Assembly: GCA_037957365.1 (NCBI GenBank)
Contig: JARHVA010003166.1
Location: 248,001 to 312,000, forward strand
Direction of reading: 5' to 3'
Source: Torreya grandis
Lineage: Eukaryota; Streptophyta; Pinopsida; Cupressales; Taxaceae
DNA: 64,000 nt
Position numbers and translations under genes: made by a program. Shown here one piece after another: positions 49,580 to 60,860 of this stretch. Numbering within the stretch: position 1 is the stretch's first letter; the number at the start of each line of letters is the position of its first letter. Below the pieces are notes generated by a model. The model was not told where the DNA came from and searched no databases. It was given only the letters and a program-made list of their open reading frames with translations.

Positions 49580-50692
49580 TGTTAAGCATGGAATATACTG
49601 AGAGGGGGGGTGAATCAGTATATTATAAATCTTATAAATCTTTCCTTTAACCATTATTCACTTAATCAAACATTCAAGATATGCAATAAAACTCAAACAA
49701 TAAACATCACACAAGATAGAGAGAGACACTAGATATAACGTGGAAACCCAATGTGGGAAAAACCATGGAGAATCAATCTCAAATATATTCATGAGAACAA
49801 CCCCATAGGAGCACCATACCCCTTTGCCAAGTACAAACCTCAGCTACAATTTGTGAGCACCACCCCACAGGAGCTTCAAACCCCTTTGCCGAGCACCAAC
49901 ACAATTGCTATTCGTGAGCACCAATCCACAAGAGCACTAACCCCTTTGCCGAGCACCAACCCAGCAACAATTCATGAGCACCAACCCACAGGAGCACCAA
50001 CCCCTTTGTGTATACCACACACCTATCTCTCAATGTTGCTATCTCAACAAATGATAGATCAATACAACATCTTCTTCCTCTCTCTCACTTTTGCTCTTCT
50101 AAGCTAGATATAACAAATACAAATCATCTCTCATAATTCTTCTAAGCTAGATATTACAATATCAAATCAACCTCTCACTTCCACATTTACAAATGGCTAC
50201 TCAAGCCTTTATTTATAGCTTTCCAAATGACCTTTGGCCTTCCCCCTTTGTGACCTTTCATTCCTCATGGAAAATGGTGCCAATCTTGGATAACCTTTCA
50301 TATCCAAGCATTTGAAAAGTCATGTGGTGACCCTTCATGACCAAAAACGTCTTTCCCACTTTTGTCTTTATCTTTGGTGACTTTTCGTATTCCTTTAAGT
50401 GTTCCTTCATGATAAATTCACCCTTTACTCTTTTGTCTTCACTTGGTGACTCTTGGTATTCCCCAAGATGACTCTTCATGGGAAAATGCATCCCATCCTT
50501 CTTTTGTCTTTATCCCGTGACTCTTCGACTTCTCCATGGGCCCTTATTTTGTCTCATATGCAATCAAAAATATATTCGTTAATATTAAATAAATATTAAC
50601 TCATATTAGCCAAGATAAATAACATTAAATGCAATGGGGCCTTTATCACCAATAATACTAAACCTTTGACATCAGTGACAATATTTCCAACA
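49580..50692 (-). repeat. 3' LTR (minus orientation) of the second Copia derivative
   Basis: 1113 bp, plus-strand TGTTAAGCATGG...TTTCCAACA. Contains four 60-bp tandem units at about 49786-50008. Confidence 0.96.
49786..50008 (+). repeat. Four 60-bp tandem units inside the LTR
   Basis: Units start near 49786, 49848, 49908 and 49968 and share GAGCACCAACCC and ACCCCTTTGCCGAGCACC blocks. The same array occurs in the partner LTR at about 52900-53122. The Pro/Thr-rich open frames over them (49751-50107, 52864-53220) are by-products. Confidence 0.92.
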
Positions 50693-50706
50693 ATCTCCCC
50701 CTTTGT
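50693..50706 (-). other. Polypurine tract of the second Copia derivative
   Basis: Minus strand ACAAAGGGGGAGAT directly before TGTTGGAAATATTG, a canonical Copia PPT. Confidence 0.95.
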
Positions 50707-50970
50707 CATTAATGGCAACCTCAATCCTAAAACTGCCACATCCTGTCACCTGCACATCCTATCATTTGAAAACATACAGTAACTCCCCCTTACTGTAGTA
50801 ACCTATACCTATTACCTATACCTATTTTTTGCACCGATACCTATACCTATTATTATCCCCCTTTGACATTAATGGAAAAGTTCCTACCTGGAGCTTACAC
50901 TTAGCTCCCCATCACTTGATGCTAAACATCAATGGCAAGAAGTAAAATAAATTACTCCCAACTCCTCTCA

Positions 50971-51153
50971 CTAATCTTTGAGAAGATATATGATTTTACC
51001 TATCCTTTGAGAATCTGCAATCAACTCATTTGAATATTTCCTTCTAATCTCAAAACCTTCCACATGAAACTTTAATGTGTATCCTTGATCACATATTTGC
51101 CTTACACTTAATAGATTATCCTTATGAAACATTCTTAGTCTTGGTTTTACCAT
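50971..51153 (-). pseudogene. Protease-to-integrase junction remnant of the second Copia derivative
   Basis: 60 codons in which LLSVRQICDQGYTLKFH and GKIIYLL match the stretch between protease and pre-integrase domain in Copia polyproteins. The protease active site and the HHCC motif are not present. The following sequence reaches the PPT within about 270 bp, so the rest of pol was deleted. Confidence 0.8.
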
Positions 51154-51987
51154 TATCCAAAAATAAAGTACCTTTTCTGGCTATCTTGGTAGTGGTTTTA
51201 TCTCTGAATCTCACTGTACCACCATTGATCTTCTTTACTCTTTTCTCCTATCATATGCCTCAAACATTCGCTATCAATGAACCATGGTTGATCTTTATCT
51301 CTCACATGCAGAGTTTTCTGCACCATCATAGAATCTTTAGGTTATTTCTTCTACCATGAACATGTCTGAACCTTCTTCCTGATGAATGTAACTTTGAAAC
51401 TCTTATCCTTATTCATTGAATTTGCATGAGTATTCTTTTCATTCTTTCTAAAAATGTTAGTTCTTTTTCAACATTCTAATTTATTATGACCATAATCATT
51501 TCAAACACTGCATATGCAAGAATCATTCTAATAGCCTCAAACCAAAATACTAATGCAAAATTTTATTCAAAAATATATTCCCTCAAAAGATATACAAATT
51601 AATTTGTCAATTCACCTTCTTGTCATGCAAAATATCCAAGACCAAATAACACCCACCATGCTTCAATTTTCTTAAAAATGTTTCCTTGAAGCCTAGAAGA
51701 GACACCCCCACACAGAAGGGTTCTAGAAATAAATCTCAGGAGATTCCCACATCTCCTCTATTTCTTCCTTGATCTTCTTGTGTTTTTCTTTTAGAATCCG
51801 TTTAAGCATATATAACCTTTTTGCCTACTAACCTTATCATTTATGATGTTTTTCATCTTCTCAAATTTTGCAACTTCTTATTTTGACAAAGCTCATGCTC
51901 AAATGTAACAAGAGATTCTTTACAATCCTTCTTATATGATTCTTTATCTACTATAGCAAGTAATTCATTTTCGCTCTTAAACTCAAC
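51154..51987 (-). other. Gag-to-protease spacer of the second Copia derivative
   Basis: No clear domain; short plus-strand open frames here are shadows. Probably decayed protease and linker. Confidence 0.5.
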
Positions 51988-52617
51988 CTAATCAACCTTT
52001 ACTATTTTAGGTCTCCAAACCTTAATTTGACTCTTCTCATATCTTTTAGGGGCTCTGTAACCTTTGACATACTTTGAATATCTCTTTACTTTATTTTGGC
52101 ATAATCTAGCAATATGACCAACCTCATGACAACAAAAGCAAACAATATTTCTCATACCTTTTTCTTGAATGTGACTAAGATCTCCCTTTGACTGATTGCT
52201 TCTCCTCATACAATATCTTGCCCAATGACCAACATTATGACAAACAAAACAACAGCCATGAAAAGAATTTGAAAACTTGAAAGCATTGGGCTTCTTGATC
52301 AACTTCTTTGATTTGCCTTCAAAACCTGCATTCTTCTTTTCTTGGACTAATATTTCATGATCTTTCTCAACCTTAATTATAAACTTCTCATGATTATCCT
52401 TTGAAGAATCTAACTCAACCTTCAACTGATTACACTCTTCTTCTTTTGATGTTAAAATCTAAGTTGCAACCTCTAACTGATTCTTAAGATCCTGAATAAA
52501 TACCTTATTTTATTTTACTTCTATAGCCAACTTAGAATCCAAGATACACACCTTTTCCTTAAGATCTTCAACCATAGATTTCAACTCTTGATTCTCCTTC
52601 TTTAGTTGCTTAGCCAT
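51988..52617 (-). pseudogene. Copia gag with coiled coil and two intact zinc knuckles
   Basis: From the minus-strand ATG at 52615-52617 (MAKQLKKENQELKSMVEDL) the frame is a heptad-rich coiled coil with two in-frame stops, then an uninterrupted 145-codon stretch (51988-52425). Within that stretch two CX2CX4HX4C knuckles are intact: Cys59, Cys62, His67, Cys72 and Cys96, Cys99, His104, Cys109. The usual capsid N terminus found in plant Copia Gag is absent, since the frame begins 56 bp after the PBS. It may bind nucleic acid but is interrupted by stops. Best preserved coding domain in the window. Confidence 0.9.
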
Positions 52618-52672
52618 TTGTGCTTTTCCTTTGATCTACCTTCAAGCTGTTAAACCCTTTCTAAAGGAACCT

Positions 52673-52684
52673 GCTCTGATACCA
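52673..52684 (-). other. Primer binding site, initiator tRNA-Met (minus strand)
   Basis: Plus-strand GCTCTGATACCA, 2 bp before the LTR at 52687. Perfect match to the canonical PBS complement. Confidence 0.97.
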
Positions 52685-52686
52685 AT

Positions 52687-53808
52687 TGTTAAGCATGGAA
52701 TAAACTGAGAGGGCGGGGGGGGTGAATTAGTATATTATATATCCTATAAATCTTTCCTTTAACCAATATTCCACTTAATCAAACATTCAAGATATGCAAT
52801 AAAACTCAAACAATAAACATCACACAAGATAGAGAGAGACACCAAATATAACATGGAAACCCAATGTGGGAAAAAGCACAGAGAATCAATCTCAAATATA
52901 TTCATGAGAACAACCCCACAGGAGCACCATACCCCTTTGCCAAGCAAAAACCTCAGGTACAATTTGTGAGCACCACCCCACAAGAGCTTCAAACCCCTTT
53001 ATCGAGCACCAACCTAGCTGCTATTCATGAGCACCAACCCATAGGAGCACCAACCCCTTTGCTGAGCACCAACCCAACAACAATTCATGAGCACCAACCC
53101 ACAAGAGCACCAACCCATTTGTGTATACCACACACCTATCTCTCAATTTTTCTATCTCAACAAATGGTAGATCAATACAACATCTTCTTCCTCTCTCTCA
53201 CTTTTGCTCTTCTAAGCTAGATATAACAAATACAAATCATCTCTCATAATTGCTCTTCTAAGCTAGATATTACAATATCAAATCAACCTCTCACTTCCAC
53301 ATTTAAAAATGGCTACTCAAGCCTTTATTTATAGCTTTCCAAATGACCTTTGGCCTTCCCCCTTTGTGACCTTTCATTCCTCATGAAAAATGGCACCAAT
53401 CTTGGATGACCCTTCATATCCAAGCATTTGAAAAGTCATGTGGTGACCCTTCATGACCAAAAACATCTTTCCCAATTTTGTCTTTATCTTTGGTGACTTT
53501 TCATATTCCTTTAAGTGTCCCTTCATGAGAAATTCGCCCTTTACTCTTTTGTCTTCACTTGGTGACTCTTGGTATTCCCCAAGATGACTCTTCATGGGAA
53601 AATGCATCCCATCCTTCTTTTGTCTTTATCTCGTGACTCTTCAACTTCTCCATAGGCCCTTATTTTGTCTCATATGCAATCAAAAATATATTCATTAATA
53701 TTAAATAAATATTATCTCATATTATCCAAGATAAATAACATTAAATGCAATGGGGCCTTTATCACCAATAATACTAAACCTTTGACATCAATGACAATAT
53801 TTCCAACA
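52687..53808 (-). repeat. 5' LTR (minus orientation) of the second Copia derivative
   Basis: 1122 bp, collinear with 49580-50692. A poly-G stretch near the TG end (about 52711-52721) differs in length between LTRs. Confidence 0.96.
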
Positions 53809-53813
53809 ACATA

Positions 53814-54390
53814 TAATATTTTAGCTAAATATAGACCTTTTATCATATTCTTAGATCATGAGATAGTTGAAAATTATTTTTATTTTCATTCTTTGTCCAT
53901 TCAAAATTACATTGATCATCAACCTATATAGAGTGTCATGGTTAATAATGATTCAATTATGAATATGTGCACTATCATATTTATCTTTGTTTCTGATACA
54001 TAGATAAGTTATTAAATATATAATAATTAAGGGATTTAATAGCCACGTTTAGATTTATATTAGTGAGATCACATTATGAATACAAGTTGGTCCAAAAAAT
54101 GTGGCCACCAAGTTCATATTATTACCCACTATAAGATTCTTCTATATATTATTAAGACATCATTGGATTCAATAAATTCATACAATCCATTCTATAATAC
54201 ACAAATGTTTGAAATAAAATTAATTTTTAAATTTCACCCAAAGGATTACTTTATACATGTTTCATTGTATGTTTTCATGAATCATAGTTCAATGTGTAGC
54301 TTGCATCCAAGCCTACTTAATAAAGGTAAGCTTAGGTATAAATCACTTTATTTTACTCTAATACTTTCAATTTTAATCATTAATAAAATA
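53814..54390 (+). pseudogene. Protease-like remnant of the old Gypsy element
   Basis: After the Copia TSD, plus-strand frames show VNNDSIMNMCTI (about 53940-53975), which resembles the V-D-x-G-S-x-x-N start of plant Gypsy proteases with the catalytic Asp now Asn. An open stretch at 54076-54402 (SYNPFYNTQMFEIKLIFKFHPKDY) has no recognised domain. Ends at the PPT. Confidence 0.5.
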
Positions 54391-54406
54391 ATTTGGGGGT
54401 AAATAT
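54391..54406 (+). other. Polypurine tract of the old Gypsy element
   Basis: ATTTGGGGGTAAATAT lies immediately before the LTR TG at 54407. It fixes the plus orientation. Confidence 0.75.
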
Positions 54407-55650
54407 TGTCACTATAGTTAATATTTAACAATAAAACAATGCACTTTTTACCACTCCTTATGCACACTTAACCTATGGTCAATTCCACAGTTTTAAACTA
54501 CTTTTCTTCTACTTCTATGCAGATGACACTCCATATTAAAGCATATATAATACTATTTATCATGATTACTAACTATAATAACCTAAACTCATTATTAAAT
54601 TTATTCACACTTACATTTTTATCTATATATACTCTTTATACAAGGCTACTCCATGATAATCTTGTTGGTTGCTAGTGTCTAAATCCACTAGTTTTATCCT
54701 CTTACCAAATCAATTCTAGTTGCTCAAATTAAATTTACCCAAATAGGTCATCCTACATGTTTCATAAGCATGATTTAAATAAATTCCTAAAGTATTACTA
54801 TATAAGCACATTTTATATTCATTTGTTCACTAGAGGGATAGTGGACTTCATATTAGAAACATCAAAATTATTCTAACTACACATTGAGAGGAAAACACAT
54901 ATTCTTACTTATTATGTCTCCATACAACCCATGTATACATGATCTAAGTTTTAATAAAACAAGTTAATGAGTAATTTTTGAAGCACAAAATTAGATTAAT
55001 ATTGCACTACCATTTAACATTTCACCATTATTTCACACAACCACCATGGAATGAAAGAAATGCATGGAGTTTGATCATTATTTGGATTATTTGTTTGTAT
55101 GCAAGACTCAACATAGGGGGTGTTGAGGTCAAGCACCAATTATAACCTTAACCCACTTTACCCTTCTTATAACATTTGATCCTCCTTATCATTGAGTTAG
55201 GGTTTAAATTGAATAATAAGGCACATAGTGGCTCTTGAAGAAAATTAAATAAATCCTATCATACACATAGGACCTAAAGGCAAAGACACATCTAAAAAAA
55301 TTCATCCAAAGGGAAAAAACCTAAAGGATTCAAGCACACTTTATAAATGATAGCATAGGTTGACCTTGTAACAAAATCAAATAGATCAATGTTTTAGATT
55401 CATAGTGACCTAACATAATCCCACATTTTATTACATAGTCTCTATTCCAATCCATAAATTATAGGTTCCAACTAGGTTATTTATCTTTAGTTATTTCCCA
55501 TTTTAACACATTTATATAATTATCAAGTTTCAAATCGGTTATGTGTATTTATTACATATCTTATACATTTTATTTTTAGTCAACTGTGTACTATAGTTAG
55601 ATAAATACTCTCTTAACATCTAATTTTGATAAAATGAGCTTACATATTTC
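54407..55650 (+). repeat. 3' LTR of the old Gypsy element
   Basis: Begins TGTCACTATAG. Collinear with 42242-42429 plus 46714-47785, with many substitutions and small indels. Confidence 0.8.
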
Positions 55651-57330
55651 AAAATGTAGAAATATATTGCATGTGGATTTTATAATGTATTACAAAAAAT
55701 TACATCAAACTCTTAGTATATTTTTAAAATGATTTTTTATTTTAAATTTAGTTATATTTTTAATAAGTACTAGATTTAAACTCAAATATCAATTAAATTT
55801 AATTTCTAGATAGTTATTAATGATGGAACATCCACTACCAAATTCCAACTTGTATACACATAATATTTTCACTTTATCATTTATTGGTGCTTTCTCTTGT
55901 TGAGACTTGTCAATGTATTAAGCTCCCTGAGTGGATGCCTTAAAGGGTGTATCAAGAATAGGGTGGGAAGATATCATGATGATTTGAACGTAATTTTTAT
56001 ATTACATTATGATTACACCATTACTACTACTAGTCTAACCTCATAAAAATGTCTATTCATCCATATCTCTTATTTATATCTTGACCAGATTTGATAGTTT
56101 CCCTAAATCCTATAATATCATCTTAGTTGAAACCATTTTTTTGCCTTCACCTTTCCTGGACTATATCATCCAACCTGATATAATTATGAACATGTATTTT
56201 TACATCTATATTATATTAGCCTAGTTTATGTCATTATGTGTCAGCTAACATCTTCTAATTATATTTGTTAGGATGTTACCATTAGCTTAGACTCTAGGTA
56301 ATCCATTCACATCTCGTGAAATGCGTACACGTATCCTATGTATACCTGAGTACACATGCACCTCTCAACTTGGAGTTAATATCATATTCTTATGTAGCAC
56401 ACCCACCATTGCGCATAATATTTTATATAATTATCTTTCTCACACTTGTTCGCATCCTTATGTAGCATACTTATGATTTTTTTTAGTCCTACATATAAAA
56501 CTCATACATGTTTTTAGTCCTATTTTCTTCACTCATACTTATTCACAATCCCACATGCCTTACTTACACTTGATTGTAGTTTTACATCATTTTCCTTCAT
56601 TCCACAACTATAATCACATTTTCATGCCTTCACCTATTATCCTTTAGTGCATACATGTATTATCTTGATAATAATGTGTGTATTACCAGTGGTACTTATC
56701 ATACTATAACTTATTAGTTATCTAGTTGGGTAGTTAGTCACCATGTGCTTAGAAGTTGAAACATCACATAACAAGGAATATGAAATGAATTATAAGTGAT
56801 TCTTTTATTTTCATGTATAAATATGTAACATATGCATCCAACCAAGGGTCAATTCCATACACATTCTTATTGATAGATAACATGATATGTGTATCTACTT
56901 TGTCATACATAAATTGTTCATCATTGTGTTTTTTCCCCTAATCAATCTCATTGAATAGAAGTTTCATTTTCACAAGCATTAGAATTTCACTCCATTAAAT
57001 TTGTGCTAAATGTTCTATTTGAATTATTCTATGTGCATTCACTCTTTATAACTATGAGTTATCTTTAAATACATAGTTGTTCCCAACACACATAGTCCTA
57101 ATCCTCCTTAGTGAAGATCATTGGTATTAGAGTGTAATTACTTTATATGCATGTAACCATTTACTTGATCATAATGAGAGAAATAATGTATATATTTTGG
57201 TTATGGTTTAGAATACCTAGAGTAACACCATATAAAAATTAATATTATTGATGCCAAGAAGTAACCTGAGGTGAACCAATAATTTCAAAGGCTCATTTTT
57301 TATTCACTAGAGGCACTTCACACAATTTTT
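55651..57330. other. AT-rich stretch, no gene recognised
   Basis: No open frame or domain of note. The block 56280-56400 is less AT-rich, with ACGTACACGTATCC-like words, and may be an old LTR piece. Confidence 0.5.
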
Positions 57331-58330
57331 TTGGGCCAATTCGACAAGTTGATGATGCAACTCAACCTGACACCTTCTGATCCTTCTCAATAATATGCTC
57401 AATAATGATTTCAACAACAAACCCCCTTCAAATTTCAAGTTAATTACTTTGTTAAAAAGAAATATCAATGCCACAACATTAGATGTCTAGATTTCATAAC
57501 TCAAGGCATACTTCTTAGTCAATAACTTCACTAATTTTGAAAAGATCACCTTTGTAGTGTTGAATATGTCCATTCTGGTGGTTCACTGGTGGGATAATTT
57601 TAGCATGCGACATGTGCAAGTGTGTGTTCCAATTGAGTCTTAGAAAACTTTATCTATGTGATAAAAAAATTACTATTCTCTCTCTTACTTTAAATATGAA
57701 TGCATCTAGTTATAAAAATTATGTTAGCATAATGAACAGTCAATAGAATACTACACTAACATATTACATGACTACTCTATGTACTTATGAGAGAACTTTA
57801 ATGAAAAACATAAGGTGTTAAAGTAATTGAATAGACTCTCGCATTATATAAATGTAAATAAGGGATTATTGACTTATAACACTATTAGGAAATCCTATCA
57901 TAACACTTACAAGCTTGAAGCTAAGGAAGAGATGAAGTAACATCTCACCTCTTCATTCAATACCATACATAAAATTTAGATAACACATAGTTCCTCACCA
58001 AATCCTTAATTGTAGAAGAAAATCACTTCTCATAAAGGAGAACAACCTAGTAAGACTACATATAATACAAAGGCTCTTATGCCTTATAATATAAACAAAG
58101 TCAAGAATAAGTCTGGTGATAAGTGGTTTTATCATCATTTCTCAAACACCCATGATGACTTAGAATTATTCACACAAAAAATATTGATTTCAAAGTCTAC
58201 ACAAGGTCACACAATGATGAAATACACATCTATATGTGACTTGTCTAAACACCAACACCATTATGACAGACACCTCCAAGTAGCACAAAAAGCTATTTCA
58301 CACCAAGTTTTGGGTGAAGATTGAGTCTCT
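57330..58330 (+). pseudogene. Chromovirus-like gag
   Basis: Around 57470-57600 the frames give an ATTLDV...LKAYFLVNNF block, then KITFVVLNMSILVVHWWDNF, the pattern of a Gag capsid ending in a WW pair. The open stretch 58079-58324 may be further gag or linker but has no recognised domain. No zinc knuckle was seen. Confidence 0.6.
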
Positions 58331-59700
58331 ACATGTCATCATAGGTAGTGGTATTTAGAATAATATCATTATGTAATCTATAATAGAATGCCTTAGTCTT
58401 GCCTATTATAGAAAAGTTTCCTCATTTAGCTCATGTGCTTAGTCACATGCTTAACAATAAATCCAAGTTAGTTTTATGCTTGGTACAACTAGGTACAGGC
58501 ATAGTAAAAGTTTATGGTGCACAACATTTTAATGCACTACTGCACTGGCATCAATTATACACAAGGCACAAGCCTTATTCACTCACCCAAAGTACAATAG
58601 TGAAGGGGCCAGGGCCAACATTGGGCTAGTTGAAGCATGGTATAACCTTAGTCTCAATGGGACTTAGTCATTTATAAAATGGGCTTAGGTGGTCTATCAG
58701 TACGTGCCATCTTGGATAAGAATGGGAGGCACAAGCCTATTCAAAGGTATAAGTATTTTGGTGTAAGTTCATATATGGATAGATATACCTCTTAATGACA
58801 CAAGCTATAGGGATATCAAGTTAAGTGTCATTCAGGTGTTTAATCAAGTTAATGGAATGGCTCATGTTAAGGTACTCAGTCTTCAATTTAACACACTAGG
58901 CATGGTTACTAGGGCCTTAAAACATGTCACTTTCAACACTTAGTTAATTTTATAGGTATGTCAGAGTTGATATATGGCATAGTGATGCCATTAGTAACAT
59001 TGAATAGACCTTTACATAAAAATACATTAAATAAATGCAAACTATATCATTACTCATATAGAACTTAAGTTAAACATACAACATTTCTAAACTATATGAA
59101 AATAATCAACAACCAAGTGAATATGCAATGCCATTTAATTAACTCAAAATTTGTTAAAACAAAGTACAATTTATATAAAATATAGAACTCACTCATCTAA
59201 GTTCTACTACAATCCAAAAGGCTCATAGGTGAGCTTGGGTGATACATGGAAATTCCCAAAAGTATTCATGCTAGTCTTAAATTAAAATGCATGTATAATC
59301 CTAGAACTAATCCTATAGAGCTTCACTACATTAATGTCACCTCTTTATTCTTTAGATTTAAACTCATTTTTATAAGTAGAGGGGAATCTTATTTCCATGT
59401 CATATGGGTGCATGATAGGTGTTGGGATATCATTGGGGAACCTTATACCACTAGCTCCACTACTCTGACACCCATACTCTCCAACCACCACATGTAAGTA
59501 CTCAATGATATTCCCTTTCAAACTTGAGTGCTAAGAAACTACTTTTTAGTTGGCACAAGATCTTCAAAGATTATTTCAGCTAGAGCTAAAGGTATGAAAA
59601 GAGTAATCATTTGCAGTGATTACCACATACCGAGATGTGTTGAGTTATCATGGCCCTCTAAGTAACACAAAAAGGAGCCCAACATTGCCACTATTGCACA
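58331..59700 (+). other. Unassigned stretch inside the chromovirus-like relic
   Basis: Short open frames (58399-58629, 59246-59497) have no recognised similarity. Might include an unrelated insertion, since gag-to-protease spacing is longer than normal. Confidence 0.4.
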
Positions 59701-59759
59701 TCCCAAACCATACTCATTAGGGAAACTTCAGTAGGGGAAAGATATATCATTTTAATGAT

Positions 59760-60010
59760 AATTAACTTTTTAGTAAAAAATTAAATCCTATGGAGGACAC
59801 CGTCACTTGTGACATCACACTTTTGAAGTTATACAACATCTTGTTGGGAAGACCATATTTATATGACTGTGAAGTTACGTATCAAGCCAAGTCACAATGT
59901 AAGGATATTCATACATATGAATGCTTATTAAATATATTTAAGCTATCTAAAATGACCAAATCACCTTGGTATCTACCAAAAAATGCTAAAAACTCATTTC
60001 ACACATGAAA
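59760..60010 (+). pseudogene. Chromovirus-like protease C terminus
   Basis: Open stretch 59790-60008 reads TVTCDITLLKLYNILLGRPYLYDCEVTY. The ILLGRPW-YDR-type block is the conserved C-terminal end of chromovirus proteases (Trp is Tyr here). The active-site half is not recognisable. Confidence 0.78.
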
Positions 60011-60169
60011 AATTTTGTTACCCATGCTTCATCCTAACACACATGTGTGAGAGATAAATCAAGATTTTGAAACATGCATCATTTGATCAATGTCATAGTA
60101 TTATAAAATCAAAAAGTTATTAAATAAACATGATGAATTATTCATAAATCTTGATGGCCTTCCAACTCA

Positions 60170-60860
60170 CTTCAAAATAAAACACCACATTAATTTATTG
60201 CCTAGATTTCCTCTATTGAATAGCCTTATGTATCACATCTCAGTTTGGGAGAATGATGAAATTTGGTGCCAAATACAAGAGCTCCTTAATCAAGGAAATA
60301 TCAGGCACAATTATTTTCCTTATGGGTTTTTGATAATTATTTTACCCAAAAAATATGGGTTTTGGAACCTTTACATAGACTATCATGTACTCAATAAAAT
60401 CATGGTGAAGAATTGGTATCTGATGTTGCACATTGATGATCTCTTAGACCAACACATAGGTGCATAATGATTCACCAATATTAACTTTAATTTTTCTCAC
60501 CATTAGGTTCCATTATATTATTAATATGTTTGAATACATCCCTCAAAACATGGGAAGGATTTTATAAATGGTTGGTTATGCATTTTGGCCTAGCTAATGC
60601 ACTAACAACCTTTATACACTTTATAGATGATCTAGTTAGGCCCTTCTTCAACTCCTTTGTCATTATATAACTTTATAATATTCAACAAGACTTGGGAGAA
60701 ACATGTGGAACATATCACACACATTTTAGACACCGTGTGTCATTACAAGCTATAGGCTAACTTATAAAAGTTTACTCTAACATTGTGCAGATCTAGTATT
60801 TGGGCTACATCATTGATTATAGAGGAATTCATGTAGATGTTACTTCTTTATTTAATCACT
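60170..60860 (+). pseudogene. Chromovirus-like reverse transcriptase
   Basis: 60198-60467 reads IQELLNQGNIRHNYFPYGF, ILPKKYGFWNLYIDYHVLNKI and a LHIDDLLDQHIGA block, in RT order. After a gap, about 60560-60680 gives FYKWLVMHFGLANALTTFIHF and FVII(stop)LYNI, where the catalytic Y-x-D-D box is destroyed. LGYIIDYRGIHVDVT follows at about 60795-60840, the block that closes the RT domain. Many stops. Confidence 0.88.

Larger units (their letters stand above)
49580..53808 (-). mobile_element. 4.23 kb Copia derivative retaining gag (minus strand)
   Basis: LTRs 49580-50692 and 52687-53808, TSD ACATA at 49575-49579 and 53809-53813, minus-strand PBS 52673-52684 and PPT 50693-50706. The 1.99 kb interior has a coiled-coil/two-zinc-knuckle Gag and a short pre-integrase piece, but integrase core, RT and RNase H are absent. 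Inserted in the gag-protease region of the older Gypsy element. LTR similarity is high, so it is fairly young. Confidence 0.96.
42242..55650 (+). mobile_element. Old Gypsy gag-protease-only element, split by two Copia insertions
   Basis: LTR 1 (42242-42429 plus 46709-47785) and LTR 2 (54407-55650) are direct repeats of about 1.25 kb. Between them, once the inserted Copia at 49580-53808 is removed, only about 2.4 kb remains. It holds a Gypsy gag capsid, a gag C-terminal zinc-finger-like block and a protease-like remnant, then a PPT. No RT or integrase. The plus orientation follows from the PPT lying before LTR 2. High LTR divergence indicates great age. Confidence 0.78.
57330..60860 (+). mobile_element. 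Relic of a chromovirus-like Gypsy element
   Basis: Gag, protease and RT signatures follow one another on the plus strand, but no LTRs, PBS or integrase were found. Decay is extreme, so boundaries are only those of the recognisable coding blocks. Confidence 0.7.

Noticed and set aside
49786..50008. Possible CRISPR-like array (regular repeats and spacers)
   Set aside because: Units are contiguous tandem repeats without unique spacers, inside a plant LTR.
49751..50107. 118-codon Pro/Thr-rich open frame (and its partner at 52864-53220)
   Set aside because: Lies wholly inside LTRs of a minus-strand Copia derivative and comes from the 60-bp tandem units; not called as a gene.
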